DNA of 64,000 nt, from positions 496,001 through 560,000 of the forward strand of contig NZ_FXWP01000009.1 of assembly GCF_900184035.1 (NCBI RefSeq), read 5' to 3'. The stretch is from Kosakonia pseudosacchari (GTDB taxonomy: Bacteria > Pseudomonadota > Gammaproteobacteria > Enterobacterales > Enterobacteriaceae). Shown here piece after piece: positions 21,306-30,240 of this stretch. Within the stretch, counting starts at the first letter, position 1. Each line of letters begins with the position of its first letter. The notes under the pieces were generated by a model. That model was given only the letters and a program-made list of their open reading frames with translations. It did no database searches and was not told the origin of the DNA. The position numbers and the translations under genes were made by a program.

Positions 21306-21819
21306 TAACGCCACAGGCATAGCGTGCGCCGCCACCGCCGAGCGGTTTCGGTTGATCGGACATATTATCGCCGCCGACATGAATCATTAGCGCTTTGTCT
21401 TTCACATCCGCAAGTTTTTTCAGACGCGGCGCCACTACCGGATCGGTCGCTTTACCGTCGTTGTTGACTACCAGCACGGGCAGATCGCCTAAATGTCCTG
21501 CACCTTCTGGCCCTTCATGCTTGCCGGTATGTTGCGGATCGAGGTGGCCTCCTGCCGCTTCCGCCGCAGAGGCTTTCCCCTCTTTAATAGCAGGCTGGCA
21601 ACTGCCTTTAGCATGGACGTGAAAGCCATGCTCACCGGGTGGCAGGGCTTTCAGGTCTGGCGCAAACTCCAGCCCCTTGTCGGTTTCACTGATTTTTACA
21701 CTACCAATAGACTGCCCCACGCCTTGCGCGGTGACCAGGTTCATCTCCACTTCTTCACTGGCGGCTTGCGCCCCGGCGCAAACCACGAGCGCCAGCAAAG
21801 CCAGACTAAAACGCTTCAT
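21298..21819 (-). CDS. sodC: Periplasmic Cu,Zn superoxide dismutase
   Basis: 173 residues with a signal peptide (about residues 1-19, cleaved after AQA). Metal-binding motifs are visible: [22 protein letters not shown] with the Zn-ligand His and Asp (GHLGDLP), and [11 protein letters not shown]. It detoxifies superoxide in the periplasm. In E. coli it is expressed in stationary phase. Convergent with ydhK. Confidence 0.97.
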   Translation of the reverse strand: MKRFSLALLALVVCAGAQAASEEVEMNLVTAQGVGQSIGSVKISETDKGLEFAPDLKALPPGEHGFHVHAKGSCQPAIKEGKASAAEAAGGHLDPQHTGKHEGPEGAGHLGDLPVLVVNNDGKATDPVVAPRLKKLADVKDKALMIHVGGDNMSDQPKPLGGGGARYACGVIK

Positions 21820-21897
21820 ATGACCTCCTTCGGTCTGTTTTTACCCTGTAAGTTTAAACCAGGGTGACAGATTTCACCGGGAGGTCATTTTCCCGCG

Positions 21898-22794
21898 TTA
21901 CGGCACGTCGTAACCGAGCGCCGCTTTGCGAATGCGGAACCACTGCTGGCGCGTCATCTGGAGATTCAGTGCCCCCAGCGCCGAACGCACACGCTCAATT
22001 TTACCCGAGCCAATAATGGGCAGCGGCGCAGACGGCAGACGCATCACCCAGGCATAGACCACCTGTTCGATGGTTTCGGCATTCAGTTCCTGTGCAACGC
22101 GCGCCAGTTCATCCCGCAACGGCTGGAATGCAGCGTCGTTAAACAGACGCCCGCCGCCGAGACATGACCATGCCATCGGGCGAATACGCAGCTGTTGCAG
22201 TTGATCCAGCGTGCCATCCAGCAGTAGCGGCTGGTGTACGGGCGAGATCTCGACCTGATTGGTCGCCAGCGTAAACGGCAGGCGTGACTGCAACAGTGAG
22301 AACTGAGCCGGGGTGAAGTTAGAAACGCCAAAGTGGCGTACTTTTCCGCTCTGATGTAAATGCAGAAAAGCTTCCGCTACCTCATCGGCGTCCATCAACG
22401 GATCGGGACGGTGGATCAGTAACAAATCAAGGTGATCGGTGGCAAGATTCACCAGCGACTGTTCGGCACTGCGAATAATGTGGTCGCGTTCAGTAATGTA
22501 ATGACCCAGCGCATGTTCCGGTTTCGCGGTGGTGGCGATGCCACATTTGCTGACAATCTCCATGCGGGCGCGCAGATGCGGAGCGAGCTTGAGCGCCTCG
22601 CCAAACGCGGCTTCACACAGATAACCGCCGTAGATATCGGCGTGATCAACGGTAGTAACACCGAGATCAAGATGAGACTCAATAAAGCTAACCAGCTGCT
22701 GCGGGGACATGTTCCAGTCCATTAAACGCCAGTAGCCCATCACAAAACGGGAGAACTCAGGGCCTTGCGGCGCGAGGGCAATACGTTGAACCAT
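21898..22794 (-). CDS. ydhF: YdhF, aldo/keto reductase
   Basis: 298 residues from ATG 22794 (AGGAAATCATT upstream), equal to E. coli YdhF. A TIM-barrel AKR: catalytic Asp-Tyr in VDHADIYGGY, HRPDPLMDADEVAEAF, and the NADPH site near GSGKIERVRSAL. The substrate is unknown. An upstream in-frame start would overlap ydhL. Confidence 0.95.
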   Translation of the reverse strand: MVQRIALAPQGPEFSRFVMGYWRLMDWNMSPQQLVSFIESHLDLGVTTVDHADIYGGYLCEAAFGEALKLAPHLRARMEIVSKCGIATTAKPEHALGHYITERDHIIRSAEQSLVNLATDHLDLLLIHRPDPLMDADEVAEAFLHLHQSGKVRHFGVSNFTPAQFSLLQSRLPFTLATNQVEISPVHQPLLLDGTLDQLQQLRIRPMAWSCLGGGRLFNDAAFQPLRDELARVAQELNAETIEQVVYAWVMRLPSAPLPIIGSGKIERVRSALGALNLQMTRQQWFRIRKAALGYDVP

Positions 22795-22843
22795 AATGAT
22801 TTCCTCGAAGGTAATTTGCCTTCGAGTATACGCATTTTCGCGT

Positions 22844-23083
22844 TCAAAACAGTGAAGGTTGCTGAGGTTCTTCCGCAGAAGAGGCTTTGTTTGCACGCAT
22901 TTTGCGCTGCAAACGCTGGCGGCACAAACGCAGCACCTCCTGCTTTTGCGCATCGGTCATTTTTTGCCAGTTAAAACGCTCATCGCGACTACGCATGCAG
23001 CCACGACAAAAACCACGCTCATCCGACTGACAAATACCGCGGCACGGGCTCTGGACGGGGAAAAACTCCAGTTGTTCTGGCAC
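22844..23083 (-). CDS. ydhL: YdhL, DUF1289 small cysteine-rich protein
   Basis: 79 residues. The N-terminal half has PCRGICQSDERGFCRGCMRS, a four-Cys pattern (C-x3-C-x7-C-x2-C) that could bind a metal and is typical of DUF1289. The C-terminal half is basic and helical (RLCRQRLQRKMRANK). Function unknown. It lies upstream of ydhF on the same strand and is divergent from nemR. Confidence 0.92.
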   Translation of the reverse strand: MPEQLEFFPVQSPCRGICQSDERGFCRGCMRSRDERFNWQKMTDAQKQEVLRLCRQRLQRKMRANKASSAEEPQQPSLF

Positions 23084-23175
23084 AGTCGTCTCCGTTAATA
23101 CAGGCAGTTCCCTTTATTGAAGACTGCCTGTCGACAACGTGCAAGGCGAAAAACGCATTGTTCGCCACTTGCAAC

Positions 23176-23189
23176 AGACCGATCGGTCT
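23176..23189. promoter_or_regulatory. NemR operator
   Basis: AGACCGATCGGTCT is a perfect 14-bp palindrome 14 bp upstream of the nemR start, extended by TA on the right. It matches the reported E. coli NemR box core and position. Confidence 0.85.
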
Positions 23190-23203
23190 AGTAGAGTGGC
23201 GCG

Positions 23204-23800
23204 ATGAGCAGAAATACCGAACATGACACGCGCGAACATTTACTGGCGACCGGCGAGCAGCTTTGTATGCATCGCGGGTTTACCGGTATGGGCCTGAGCG
23301 AATTACTGAAAACGGCAGAAGTGCCAAAAGGCTCTTTTTACCACTATTTTCGCTCCAAAGAGGCGTTCGGCGTGGCGTTGCTTGAGCGTCACTATGCCGC
23401 TTATCACCAGCGGCTGGCGACCCATTTCGCCAGCGGGCCAGGAAACTACCGCGACAGGCTGCTGGCGTATTATCAGGAAACGCTCCGGCAATTTAGCCAA
23501 CAGGGAATTATTAGTGGTTGCCTGACGGTGAAGCTGTCGGCTGAAGTGTGCGATCTGTCGGAAGACATGCGTTCAACAATGGACAAAGGCGCGAGCAGCG
23601 TTATCGCCCTGCTCGCGGATACGCTGGAAAAAGGGCGTAACGATCGCAGCTTAACGTTTCAGGGCGAACCACTCACGCAGGCGCAAGTGTTGTACTCCCT
23701 GTGGTTAGGCGCCAATTTGCAGGCCAAAATTTCGCGAAGCGCCCTGCCGCTGGAAAGCGCGCTGGCGCATGCAAACAACATCATCGCAACGCCTGTCTGA
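23204..23800 (+). CDS. nemR: NemR, TetR-family electrophile-sensing repressor
   Basis: 198 residues (E. coli 199), with the TetR helix-turn-helix at about residues 25-50 ([19 protein letters not shown]). The redox residue Cys106 ([11 protein letters not shown]) and its partner Lys175 (LQAKIS) are present. Cys21 and Cys116 remain, but the positions of E. coli Cys98, Cys149 and Cys153 are Ser, Ser and Gln. NemR represses nemRA-gloA and is inactivated by hypochlorite, methylglyoxal and quinones. Confidence 0.96.
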   Translation: MSRNTEHDTREHLLATGEQLCMHRGFTGMGLSELLKTAEVPKGSFYHYFRSKEAFGVALLERHYAAYHQRLATHFASGPGNYRDRLLAYYQETLRQFSQQGIISGCLTVKLSAEVCDLSEDMRSTMDKGASSVIALLADTLEKGRNDRSLTFQGEPLTQAQVLYSLWLGANLQAKISRSALPLESALAHANNIIATPV

Positions 23801-23828
23801 TAACAGGCATTTTTATTTCACTTTTTAC

Positions 23829-23843
23829 TAGTCGACCGGTCTA
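23829..23843. promoter_or_regulatory. Possible NemR half-site upstream of nemA
   Basis: TAGTCGACCGGTCTA contains the right half CGGTCTA of the nemR operator exactly, with an imperfect left half, 13 bp upstream of the nemA start. This could be a second, weaker NemR site; known only by sequence resemblance. Confidence 0.35.
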
Positions 23844-23856
23844 TTCAGGAGTTGTT

Positions 23857-24951
23857 ATGTCCAGTAAATTATTTACGCCGCTGAAAGTGGGCGCGATTAC
23901 CGTTCCAAACCGCGTTTTTATGGCGCCGTTGACGCGACTGCGCAGCATCGAACCGGGTGATATTCCTACGCCGTTGATGGCTGAATATTATCGTCAGCGC
24001 GCCAGCTCCGGCATGATTATCAGCGAAGCCACGCAAATCTCCGCCCAGGCGAAAGGCTATGCCGGCGCACCGGGTCTGCACAGCGCGGAACAAATCGCGG
24101 CGTGGCAGAAAATCACCGATGGCGTGCATCGCGAAAACGGTCGTATCGCCGTGCAACTGTGGCATACCGGTCGTATCTCTCATACCAGCGTACAACCGGG
24201 CGGCGCCGCGCCTGTTGCACCCTCGGCCATCAATGCCGGAACCCGTACTACACTGCGCGATGCCAATGGCAACGCCATTCGCGAGGATACCTCCACGCCG
24301 CGTGCGCTGGAAACCGACGAAATCCCGGGTATTGTGAACGATTTTCGCCAGGCGGTTGCCAACGCTCGTGCGGCCGGTTTTGACATGGTGGAGCTGCACT
24401 CGGCTCATGGCTATCTGCTGCACCAGTTCCTTTCACCATCAGCGAACCAGCGTACCGACCAGTACGGCGGCAGCGTGGAAAATCGCGCACGTCTGGTTCT
24501 CGAAGTGGTCGACGCGGTGAGCAAGGAGTGGGATGCAGAGCGTATTGGCATTCGCGTGTCCCCTATTGGCACTTTCCAGAACCTGGATAATGGCCCGAAC
24601 GAGGAAGCCGATGCGCTCTATCTTATTGAGGAACTCGGTAAACGAGGAATCGCCTATCTGCATATGTCCGAGCCAGATTGGGCAGGCGGCGAGCCGTATA
24701 CCGACGCGTTCCGTGAAAAAGTGCGCGCGCGCTTCCACGGCCCCATCATCGGGGCGGGTGCGTATACGCCAGAAAAAGCGGAAGAACTCATTGAGAAAGG
24801 CTTGATTGACGCCGTGGCTTTTGGTCGCGACTTCATCGCCAACCCGGATTTAGTAAAACGTCTGCAATTAAAAACGGAACTGAACCCGCAGCGCCCGGAA
24901 AGCTTCTATGGCGGCGGCGCGGAAGGTTACACCGACTACCCTTCTCTGTGA
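23857..24951 (+). CDS. nemA: NemA, N-ethylmaleimide reductase (Old Yellow Enzyme)
   Basis: 364 residues from ATG 23857 with AGGAG upstream; the longer in-frame start overlaps nemR. FMN-binding TIM barrel with [18 protein letters not shown] carrying the His pair and Tyr of the active site, and [10 protein letters not shown]. It reduces electrophilic alkenes such as N-ethylmaleimide and also glycerol trinitrate. Second gene of nemRA. Confidence 0.97.
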   Translation: MSSKLFTPLKVGAITVPNRVFMAPLTRLRSIEPGDIPTPLMAEYYRQRASSGMIISEATQISAQAKGYAGAPGLHSAEQIAAWQKITDGVHRENGRIAVQLWHTGRISHTSVQPGGAAPVAPSAINAGTRTTLRDANGNAIREDTSTPRALETDEIPGIVNDFRQAVANARAAGFDMVELHSAHGYLLHQFLSPSANQRTDQYGGSVENRARLVLEVVDAVSKEWDAERIGIRVSPIGTFQNLDNGPNEEADALYLIEELGKRGIAYLHMSEPDWAGGEPYTDAFREKVRARFHGPIIGAGAYTPEKAEELIEKGLIDAVAFGRDFIANPDLVKRLQLKTELNPQRPESFYGGGAEGYTDYPSL

Positions 24952-24966
24952 TCCTCTGATTGTTCA

Positions 24967-24996
24967 TTGATAGCGGCGGCTCTCCGCCGCTATACT
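24967..24996 (+). promoter_or_regulatory. Predicted gloA promoter embedded in an inverted repeat
   Basis: TTGATA at 24967-24972 and TATACT at 24991-24996 are 18 bp apart. The spacer is almost entirely a GC-rich inverted repeat (TAGCGGCGG / CCGCCGCTA, loop CTCT, 24971-24992) immediately after nemA. The hairpin may end or process nemRA mRNA while the duplex serves as promoter spacer. Confidence 0.55.
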
Positions 24997-25047
24997 TAAA
25001 ACTGTGTTTCTATTCGGAACGTTAACACATTCATACAAGAGGACATT

Positions 25048-25455
25048 ATGCGCTTACTTCACACCATGCTGCGCGTCGGCAATCTGCAACGCTCCATCGA
25101 ATTTTATACTAACGTGCTGGGCATGAAGCTGCTGCGGACCAGTGAAAACCCGGAATATAAATATTCGCTGGCTTTCGTTGGCTACGGCCCGGAAAGCGAA
25201 GAAGCGGTGATTGAACTGACCTACAACTGGGGCGTGGAAAGCTACGATCTGGGTAATGCTTACGGTCATATCGCGCTGAGCGTGGAAAACGCGGCGCAAG
25301 CTTGCGAAGCTATCCGCAACAATGGCGGGAATGTGACACGTGAAGCGGGTCCGGTTAAAGGTGGAACCACGGTTATCGCCTTTGTTGAAGATCCGGATGG
25401 TTACAAAATCGAGCTGATCGAAGAGAAAGACGCCGGTAAAGGCCTGGGTAACTAA
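25048..25455 (+). CDS. gloA: Glyoxalase I
   Basis: 135 residues as in E. coli. Metal ligands His5, Glu56, His74 and Glu122 lie in [24 protein letters not shown] and KIELIEEK. It isomerises the methylglyoxal-glutathione adduct to S-lactoylglutathione and prefers Ni in E. coli. The position after nemRA couples it to electrophile sensing by NemR. Confidence 0.98.
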   Translation: MRLLHTMLRVGNLQRSIEFYTNVLGMKLLRTSENPEYKYSLAFVGYGPESEEAVIELTYNWGVESYDLGNAYGHIALSVENAAQACEAIRNNGGNVTREAGPVKGGTTVIAFVEDPDGYKIELIEEKDAGKGLGN

Positions 25456-25463
25456 TCCCCTCC

Positions 25464-25488
25464 GGGCGCGGTTTGCGCCCGCTGTTTT
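25464..25488 (+). terminator. Probable terminator of gloA
   Basis: GGGCGC / GCGCCC stem with a GGTTT loop, followed by GCTGTTTT. The T tract is short, so termination may be partial. Confidence 0.5.
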
Positions 25489-25547
25489 ACATCCCTTCGT
25501 AAAATTTGCCATAATGCGCTGCCATTTTCCCGTATCAAGAGATCCTG

Positions 25548-26201
25548 ATGTCCGATAACGCTCAACTGACTGGTCTGTGCGACCGTTTTCGCGGTTTTTA
25601 TCCTGTGGTAATTGATGTTGAAACCGCCGGGTTTAACGCCAAAACCGACGCACTGCTGGAAGTCGCCGCCATTACGCTGAAAATGGATGAACAGGGCTGG
25701 CTCATGCCCGACAGCACGCTGCATTTCCACGTTGAGCCTTTCGAAGGCGCGAATCTGCAACCCGAAGCACTGGCCTTTAACGGCATTGATCCGAGCAACC
25801 CGCTGCGTGGCGCGGTAAGTGAGCATGACGCGCTGCACGCCATTTTTAAAATGGTGCGCAAAGGCATTAAAGATCAGGGTTGTAACCGCGCGATCATGGT
25901 GGCGCACAATGCGACATTCGATCACAGTTTTATGATGGCCGCTGCGGAGCGCGCTTCGCTGAAACGCAACCCGTTCCACCCGTTTGTCACTTTCGATACC
26001 GCGTCATTAAGCGGACTGGCGCTCGGGCAGACAGTGCTGTCAAAAGCGTGTGGCGCGGCGGGCATCGCGTTTGACGCCTCGCAGGCACACTCCGCGCTGT
26101 ACGATACAGAGCAAACTGCCCTGCTGTTTTGCGAAATCGTCAACCGCTGGAAGCGTCTCGGTGGCTGGCCGCTGCCCATCGCGGACGAAAATCAGGCATA
26201 A
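25548..26201 (+). CDS. rnt: Ribonuclease T
   Basis: 217 residues (E. coli 215). A DEDDh exonuclease with Exo [21 protein letters not shown], Exo [14 protein letters not shown] and Exo [17 protein letters not shown]. RNase T trims the 3' ends of tRNA, 5S and 23S rRNA. The product ends just before a bidirectional terminator shared with grxD. Confidence 0.97.
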   Translation: MSDNAQLTGLCDRFRGFYPVVIDVETAGFNAKTDALLEVAAITLKMDEQGWLMPDSTLHFHVEPFEGANLQPEALAFNGIDPSNPLRGAVSEHDALHAIFKMVRKGIKDQGCNRAIMVAHNATFDHSFMMAAAERASLKRNPFHPFVTFDTASLSGLALGQTVLSKACGAAGIAFDASQAHSALYDTEQTALLFCEIVNRWKRLGGWPLPIADENQA

Positions 26202-26228
26202 AAAAAGCGACCGTCAGGTCGCTTTTTT
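26201..26228. terminator. Bidirectional terminator between rnt and grxD
   Basis: AAAAAAGCGACC, loop GTCA, GGTCGCTTTTTT. The A and T runs on both sides make it functional in either direction. Confidence 0.92.
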
Positions 26229-26239
26229 GTTGGCAGAAA

Positions 26240-26584
26240 TTACTCTGCGCCCGGCTCGTCTTTATGTTTTGCCGCTGCTTCTTTGATAAGCGTCTGCAAT
26301 TCACCGCGCTGATACATTTCAATCACGATATCGCAGCCGCCAACCAGTTCGCCTTCAACCCACAGCTGCGGGAAGGTTGGCCAGTTAGCGTATTTCGGCA
26401 GTTCTGCGCGAATATCCGGGTTTTGCAGGATGTCTACATAGGCAAAACGTTCACCGCATGCAGAAAGCGCTTGCACCGCCTGGGCGGAGAAACCGCAGCT
26501 TGGCAGCTTCGGAGAGCCTTTCATATACAGCAGAATCGGGTTTTCAGCGATCTGGCGCTGGATTTTTTCAAGTGTTGTGCTCAT
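26240..26584 (-). CDS. grxD: Monothiol glutaredoxin GrxD
   Basis: 114 residues from ATG 26584 (MSTTLEKIQRQIAENPILLY); a longer ORF start is not supported by homologues. The CGFS motif at about Cys30 and the KGSPKLPSCGFS segment define the monothiol class, with WPTFPQLWVEG the cis-Pro loop. GrxD binds a [2Fe-2S] cluster and serves Fe-S trafficking, relevant to the suf operon in this window. Confidence 0.97.
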   Translation of the reverse strand: MSTTLEKIQRQIAENPILLYMKGSPKLPSCGFSAQAVQALSACGERFAYVDILQNPDIRAELPKYANWPTFPQLWVEGELVGGCDIVIEMYQRGELQTLIKEAAAKHKDEPGAE

Positions 26585-26923
26585 TGTCTTGCTTCCTTCA
26601 ACTTCTTCTACGGCAGATGTTCGCCATTGTAACGGTTCAATGGGACATCGGAAAATAACATTTTGTTCACCGTTCATGATTTTATCGTCTGTCGGCAAAA
26701 GTTGCCTTAAGAATATGACTTAACGCAACTCGCCATCCCGCTTGCTGCCTAACTCTTGCGCACATAGAAACGTTTTGCTGCTTTTTTTTGCGCTTGTTAA
26801 CGAAACGAAGCTATAGATGCAAAAACAGTATTAACTTTTGGGGTTTTTATGGATTAGAATCGACGAGTTTTAAAAAACCATTTGCAGGCATATTAAATGC
26901 TTGCCCTAACAGGGGATTGCTCA
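26585..26923. other. Divergent intergenic region grxD - mepH
   Basis: 339 bp with no gene that I can support. An in-frame extension of grxD runs through part of it but has no family similarity. It should hold promoters for both genes; no regulator site was recognised. Confidence 0.55.
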
Positions 26924-27754
26924 GTGGCGCGGATACCAAAAGCTTCAATCACGCTCTGTGCTTTGTTGTTCACCACGATTTCTTTCACGCCATTAGCGAG
27001 TGCCTCAGAACAGGCGCGAGCATCGGCCGTGCAAAAATCGCATCTGGCGAAAGCATCCGAACGTAAGAAAAAAAATACATCCCAAAAGACATCAAAGAAA
27101 AACAGTCGCAGTCCGGCAGAAAAAACCACCAGCAAAAAAATAACGGAGAGCAAAAAAACTCCGGCAAACAAAAAAGTTACCACCAGTAAAAAAGCCAGCA
27201 AAATCACCTCGCGTCGTAATGCATCCAGCCCGTTAAAAACCACCGCTGTCACCTGGACTGAAAAATGTACGCCGCGCAAAGGCCACAAGCCGCATTGTGT
27301 GAAGGTCAAAAGCACTAACGCCATCGCCGATGTGCATAAAGTTCGCATTCAGAAAGCCCAAAAAACCGCCATGTCCAAGCTGATGAACCAGATTGGCAAG
27401 CCTTATCACTGGGGCGGCACCTCACCGAGCACCGGTTTCGATTGCAGCGGTCTGGTCTACTACGCGTATAAAGATCTGGTGAAATTCCGTATTCCGCGTA
27501 CCGCCAATGAGATGTATCACCTGCGCGATGCATCGCCGGTGAATGTGGCGGAACTGGAGAGTGGCGATCTGGTGTTCTTCCGTACCCAGGGCCGTGGTAC
27601 AGCCGATCACGTTGGCGTGTACGTCGGCAATGGTAAATTCATTCAGTCTCCGCGTAGCGGCCAGGATATTCAGGTCACATCACTGAGTGAAGATTACTGG
27701 CAGCGTCATTATGTTGGCGCGCGTCGCGTCGTAACGCCGAAAACCATTCGCTAA
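26924..27754 (+). CDS. mepH: MepH, NlpC/P60 murein endopeptidase
   Basis: 276 residues from a GTG start at 26924 (AGGGGAT upstream), beginning MARIPKASITLCALLF; the upstream ATG at 26897 would add nine residues before the signal peptide. A signal peptide (to about residue 27) is followed by a Lys/Ser/Thr-rich basic linker (about 35-105) and the NlpC/P60 domain with catalytic Cys in TGFDCSGLVYYAY, His in TADHVGVYVGNG, and a third polar residue near IQSPRSG. It cuts DAP-D-Ala cross-links to allow peptidoglycan growth. Confidence 0.94.
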   Translation: MARIPKASITLCALLFTTISFTPLASASEQARASAVQKSHLAKASERKKKNTSQKTSKKNSRSPAEKTTSKKITESKKTPANKKVTTSKKASKITSRRNASSPLKTTAVTWTEKCTPRKGHKPHCVKVKSTNAIADVHKVRIQKAQKTAMSKLMNQIGKPYHWGGTSPSTGFDCSGLVYYAYKDLVKFRIPRTANEMYHLRDASPVNVAELESGDLVFFRTQGRGTADHVGVYVGNGKFIQSPRSGQDIQVTSLSEDYWQRHYVGARRVVTPKTIR

Positions 27755-27878
27755 TCCCTCACCTGCCGCACCTGCGGCAGGTAACTCCCTCTTTAGTCTG
27801 CCCTTTCGATTTGCTACCCTAATCCGCACATCCAGTAGGGCTATTGGATGTCATTAAAATAATGAAAGGAGAATAGCA

Positions 27879-28460
27879 ATGTCGTTTGAATTACCTGCAT
27901 TACCGTATGCAAAAGACGCCCTGGCGCCGCATATCTCAGCCGAAACGCTGGAATACCATTATGGTAAACATCATCAGACGTATGTCACCAACCTCAACAA
28001 CCTGATCAAAGGCAGCGCTTTTGAAGGGAAAACTCTGGAAGAGATTGTGAAAAGCAGCGAAGGCGGCGTGTTCAACAATGCCGCCCAGGTCTGGAACCAT
28101 ACCTTCTACTGGCACTGCCTGGCTCCGAATGCCGGCGGTGAACCGACCGGTGAACTGGCGGCGGCTATCACCAAATCATTCGGTAGCTTTGCCGAATTCA
28201 AAGCGCAATTCACTGATGCGGCAGTAAAAAACTTCGGTTCAGGCTGGACGTGGCTGGTGAAAAAAGCGGATGGCGCATTGGCCATTGTTTCAACGTCTAA
28301 TGCGGGCACTCCACTGACAAGCGATGCAACCCCGCTGTTAACCGTCGATGTGTGGGAACATGCGTATTACATTGATTACCGTAATGCGCGCCCGAACTAC
28401 CTCGAACATTTCTGGGCGCTGGTAAACTGGTCATTCGTTGCCAAAAATTTAGCGGCATAA
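27879..28460 (+). CDS. sodB: Iron superoxide dismutase
   Basis: 193 residues, as in E. coli. Iron ligands are seen in [22 protein letters not shown], and [11 protein letters not shown] (Asp and His), and the Gln before the Fe-type active site (GGEP...AAITK region) fits the Fe class. Cytoplasmic superoxide removal. The AAAGGAG ribosome site is strong. In E. coli sodB mRNA is degraded with sRNA RyhB when iron is short; I did not verify pairing here. Confidence 0.98.
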   Translation: MSFELPALPYAKDALAPHISAETLEYHYGKHHQTYVTNLNNLIKGSAFEGKTLEEIVKSSEGGVFNNAAQVWNHTFYWHCLAPNAGGEPTGELAAAITKSFGSFAEFKAQFTDAAVKNFGSGWTWLVKKADGALAIVSTSNAGTPLTSDATPLLTVDVWEHAYYIDYRNARPNYLEHFWALVNWSFVAKNLAA

Positions 28461-28474
28461 ACGTGACATAAAAC

Positions 28475-28501
28475 AAAGGAGGGGCCAGCCCCTCCTTTTT
28501 T
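28475..28501 (+). terminator. Rho-independent terminator of sodB
   Basis: AAAGGAGGGGC / GCCCCTCCTTTTTT stem (GGAGGGGC paired with GCCCCTCC) with a two-base loop and T run. It also faces the end of convergent ydhP. Confidence 0.9.
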
Positions 28502-28514
28502 GCATTCCTGCTAT

Positions 28515-29684
28515 TTATTCTGCAGCGGCATAAGCACGTTCTGGCTGTGAGCGACCAGAGAACAGCACCACCAGCAGGCCCAGCCCGGCAATAATCGCCC
28601 CCATAACCGGGACGAAATCATAACCCAGCCCACCGGAAATCACTGCCCCACCGGCTGCCGCACCCAGCGCATTACCAAGGTTAAAGGCACCGATATTGAC
28701 TGACGATGAAAGCCCAGGTGCTTCGTGCGCAACGCGCATGACACGCATCTGCAACGGTGGAACCACCGCAAACGTCGCCGCGCCCCATACCACCATGCTG
28801 ATAGCCGCGCCCACTTCACTGCGCGCCAGGAACGGGATCGCCAGCATGATGGCAATCAGCAGAAGTAAAAAGCCTTTCAGCGTGCCGGTTACGGAACGAT
28901 CCGCCAGTTTGCCGCCGAGATAGTTACCAATGGAGAAGCCAACGCCAATCAACACCAGCATCGCCGTGACAAAAACGGGAGTGGCATCGGTAATGGTATG
29001 CAGCACCGGCGCAATATAGGTATACAGCGTGAACATGGCACCCGCACCGAGCACGGTGGTCAGCAACGCGGATAACACCTGCGGGCGCACCAGCACCGAC
29101 AGCTCTTTACGCACGTCCGGGCGCTCACCTGCGCCACCTTTCGGCAGTGAAAAGAACAGACTCGCCATGGCAATCACACCCAGCCCGGCGGTAGCCATGA
29201 ACGACATACGCCAGCCAATGGTTTCACCCAGCCAGGTCGCGGCAGGTACACCGCCAATGTTAGCAATGGTCAACCCCATGAACATGGTCGCCACCGCGCT
29301 GGCCTGCTTCTCTTTCGCGACCACGCTTGCTGCCACCACCGAACCAAGACCAAAGAAAGCGCCATGGTTCAGGCTGGTGACGATACGCGCCAGCATTAAT
29401 GTGGCGTAATCCGGCGCAATCGCCGACAGCACGTTACCGAGCGTAAAAATCGCCATCAAAAAGATCAGGGCGTTGCGTCTGCCGCGGTGAGACAGCAGCA
29501 ACGTCATTAACGGCGCACCGACCATCACGCCGATCGCGTAGGCGCTAATCAGCATCCCCGCCGCCGGAATAGAAACGTCAACGCCGCGGGCAATAACCGG
29601 CAGTAATCCCATCGGGGAAAACTCGGTGGTACCAATGCCGAAGGCGCCAATCGCCAGGGCAAGCAAAGGGAAATTAATTTTCAT
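28515..29684 (-). CDS. ydhP: YdhP, MFS transporter (DHA1/AraJ-like)
   Basis: 389 residues, the E. coli length, with 12 membrane helices. The first helix reads LLALAIGAFGIGTTEFSPMG and a loop motif GAPLMTLLLSHRGRR follows helix 2, typical of the major facilitator DHA1 branch. Substrate unknown; related proteins export sugars, nucleosides or drugs. Convergent with sodB. Confidence 0.94.
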   Translation of the reverse strand: MKINFPLLALAIGAFGIGTTEFSPMGLLPVIARGVDVSIPAAGMLISAYAIGVMVGAPLMTLLLSHRGRRNALIFLMAIFTLGNVLSAIAPDYATLMLARIVTSLNHGAFFGLGSVVAASVVAKEKQASAVATMFMGLTIANIGGVPAATWLGETIGWRMSFMATAGLGVIAMASLFFSLPKGGAGERPDVRKELSVLVRPQVLSALLTTVLGAGAMFTLYTYIAPVLHTITDATPVFVTAMLVLIGVGFSIGNYLGGKLADRSVTGTLKGFLLLLIAIMLAIPFLARSEVGAAISMVVWGAATFAVVPPLQMRVMRVAHEAPGLSSSVNIGAFNLGNALGAAAGGAVISGGLGYDFVPVMGAIIAGLGLLVVLFSGRSQPERAYAAAE

Positions 29685-29817
29685 CTGTCACTCCAAAATA
29701 GACATGCCGACTTGCGACCCTGTCGCTGAAGTCAAAAGTATGACAGCTATCACAAAAAACAGAAGTTAGCAGAATGACAAAAGATTATTGCAGAAGTGAT
29801 AACAATAGCGGGGGAAG

Positions 29818-29846
29818 AAAACCGAGGGAGAAGAGGCTCTCCCTCG
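29818..29846 (-). terminator. Hairpin terminator of ynhF
   Basis: CGAGGGAG / CTCCCTCG 8-bp stem with an eight-base loop immediately after ynhF on the reverse strand, then GGTTTTCTTC. The T tract is interrupted. Confidence 0.6.
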
Positions 29847-29853
29847 CGATAGA

Positions 29854-29943
29854 TCAATGCAGTGCAGCAGTCAGACCGCCGAAAACAATCAGGCCCAGAA
29901 CGATGACGGTAGTGATTAAAGAATACTTCAGATCGGTGCTCAT
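29854..29943 (-). CDS. ynhF: YnhF, 29-residue membrane protein
   Basis: A reverse-strand ORF of 30 codons starting at 29943 with a purine-rich GGGGAAAA site. The product starts MSTDLKYSLITTVIVLGLIV and ends GGLTAALH, matching E. coli YnhF, a stress-induced single-span membrane peptide. The whole chain is essentially one membrane segment plus a short charged N-terminus. Function unknown. It lies between ydhP and purR, as in E. coli. Confidence 0.92.
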   Translation of the reverse strand: MSTDLKYSLITTVIVLGLIVFGGLTAALH

Positions 29944-30180
29944 CAATTTTCCCCTTTTTAATTTCCCCACAAAAAGTGAGATAACGCATTTTTGCACAAA
30001 TTATCTTAAAAATCTTGCGGGAATTGGCAGGAGAAACGTTTTAATACTTCCCCTTTTGCTCAAGATCAGACAAAATTCGACGCTAAATTTATTAGCGTAC
30101 CGGCCATTGACTCCCCTCCTGACGTCCAGTGTCGTTTTCCCGGCGTACCGCACCCCCTTTGATGGGTACAGGGTGATTAA

Positions 30181-30196
30181 AGGCAAACGTTTACCT
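30181..30196. promoter_or_regulatory. PurR operator upstream of purR
   Basis: AGGCAAACGTTTACCT matches the PurR box consensus (ACGCAAACGTTTTCNT), centred about 52 bp before the purR start. It corresponds to the upstream autoregulatory operator of E. coli purR. Confidence 0.85.
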
Positions 30197-30240
30197 TATG
30201 TATTATCAGGAGCTTATGATATGGTCTGGAGTGATATCTG

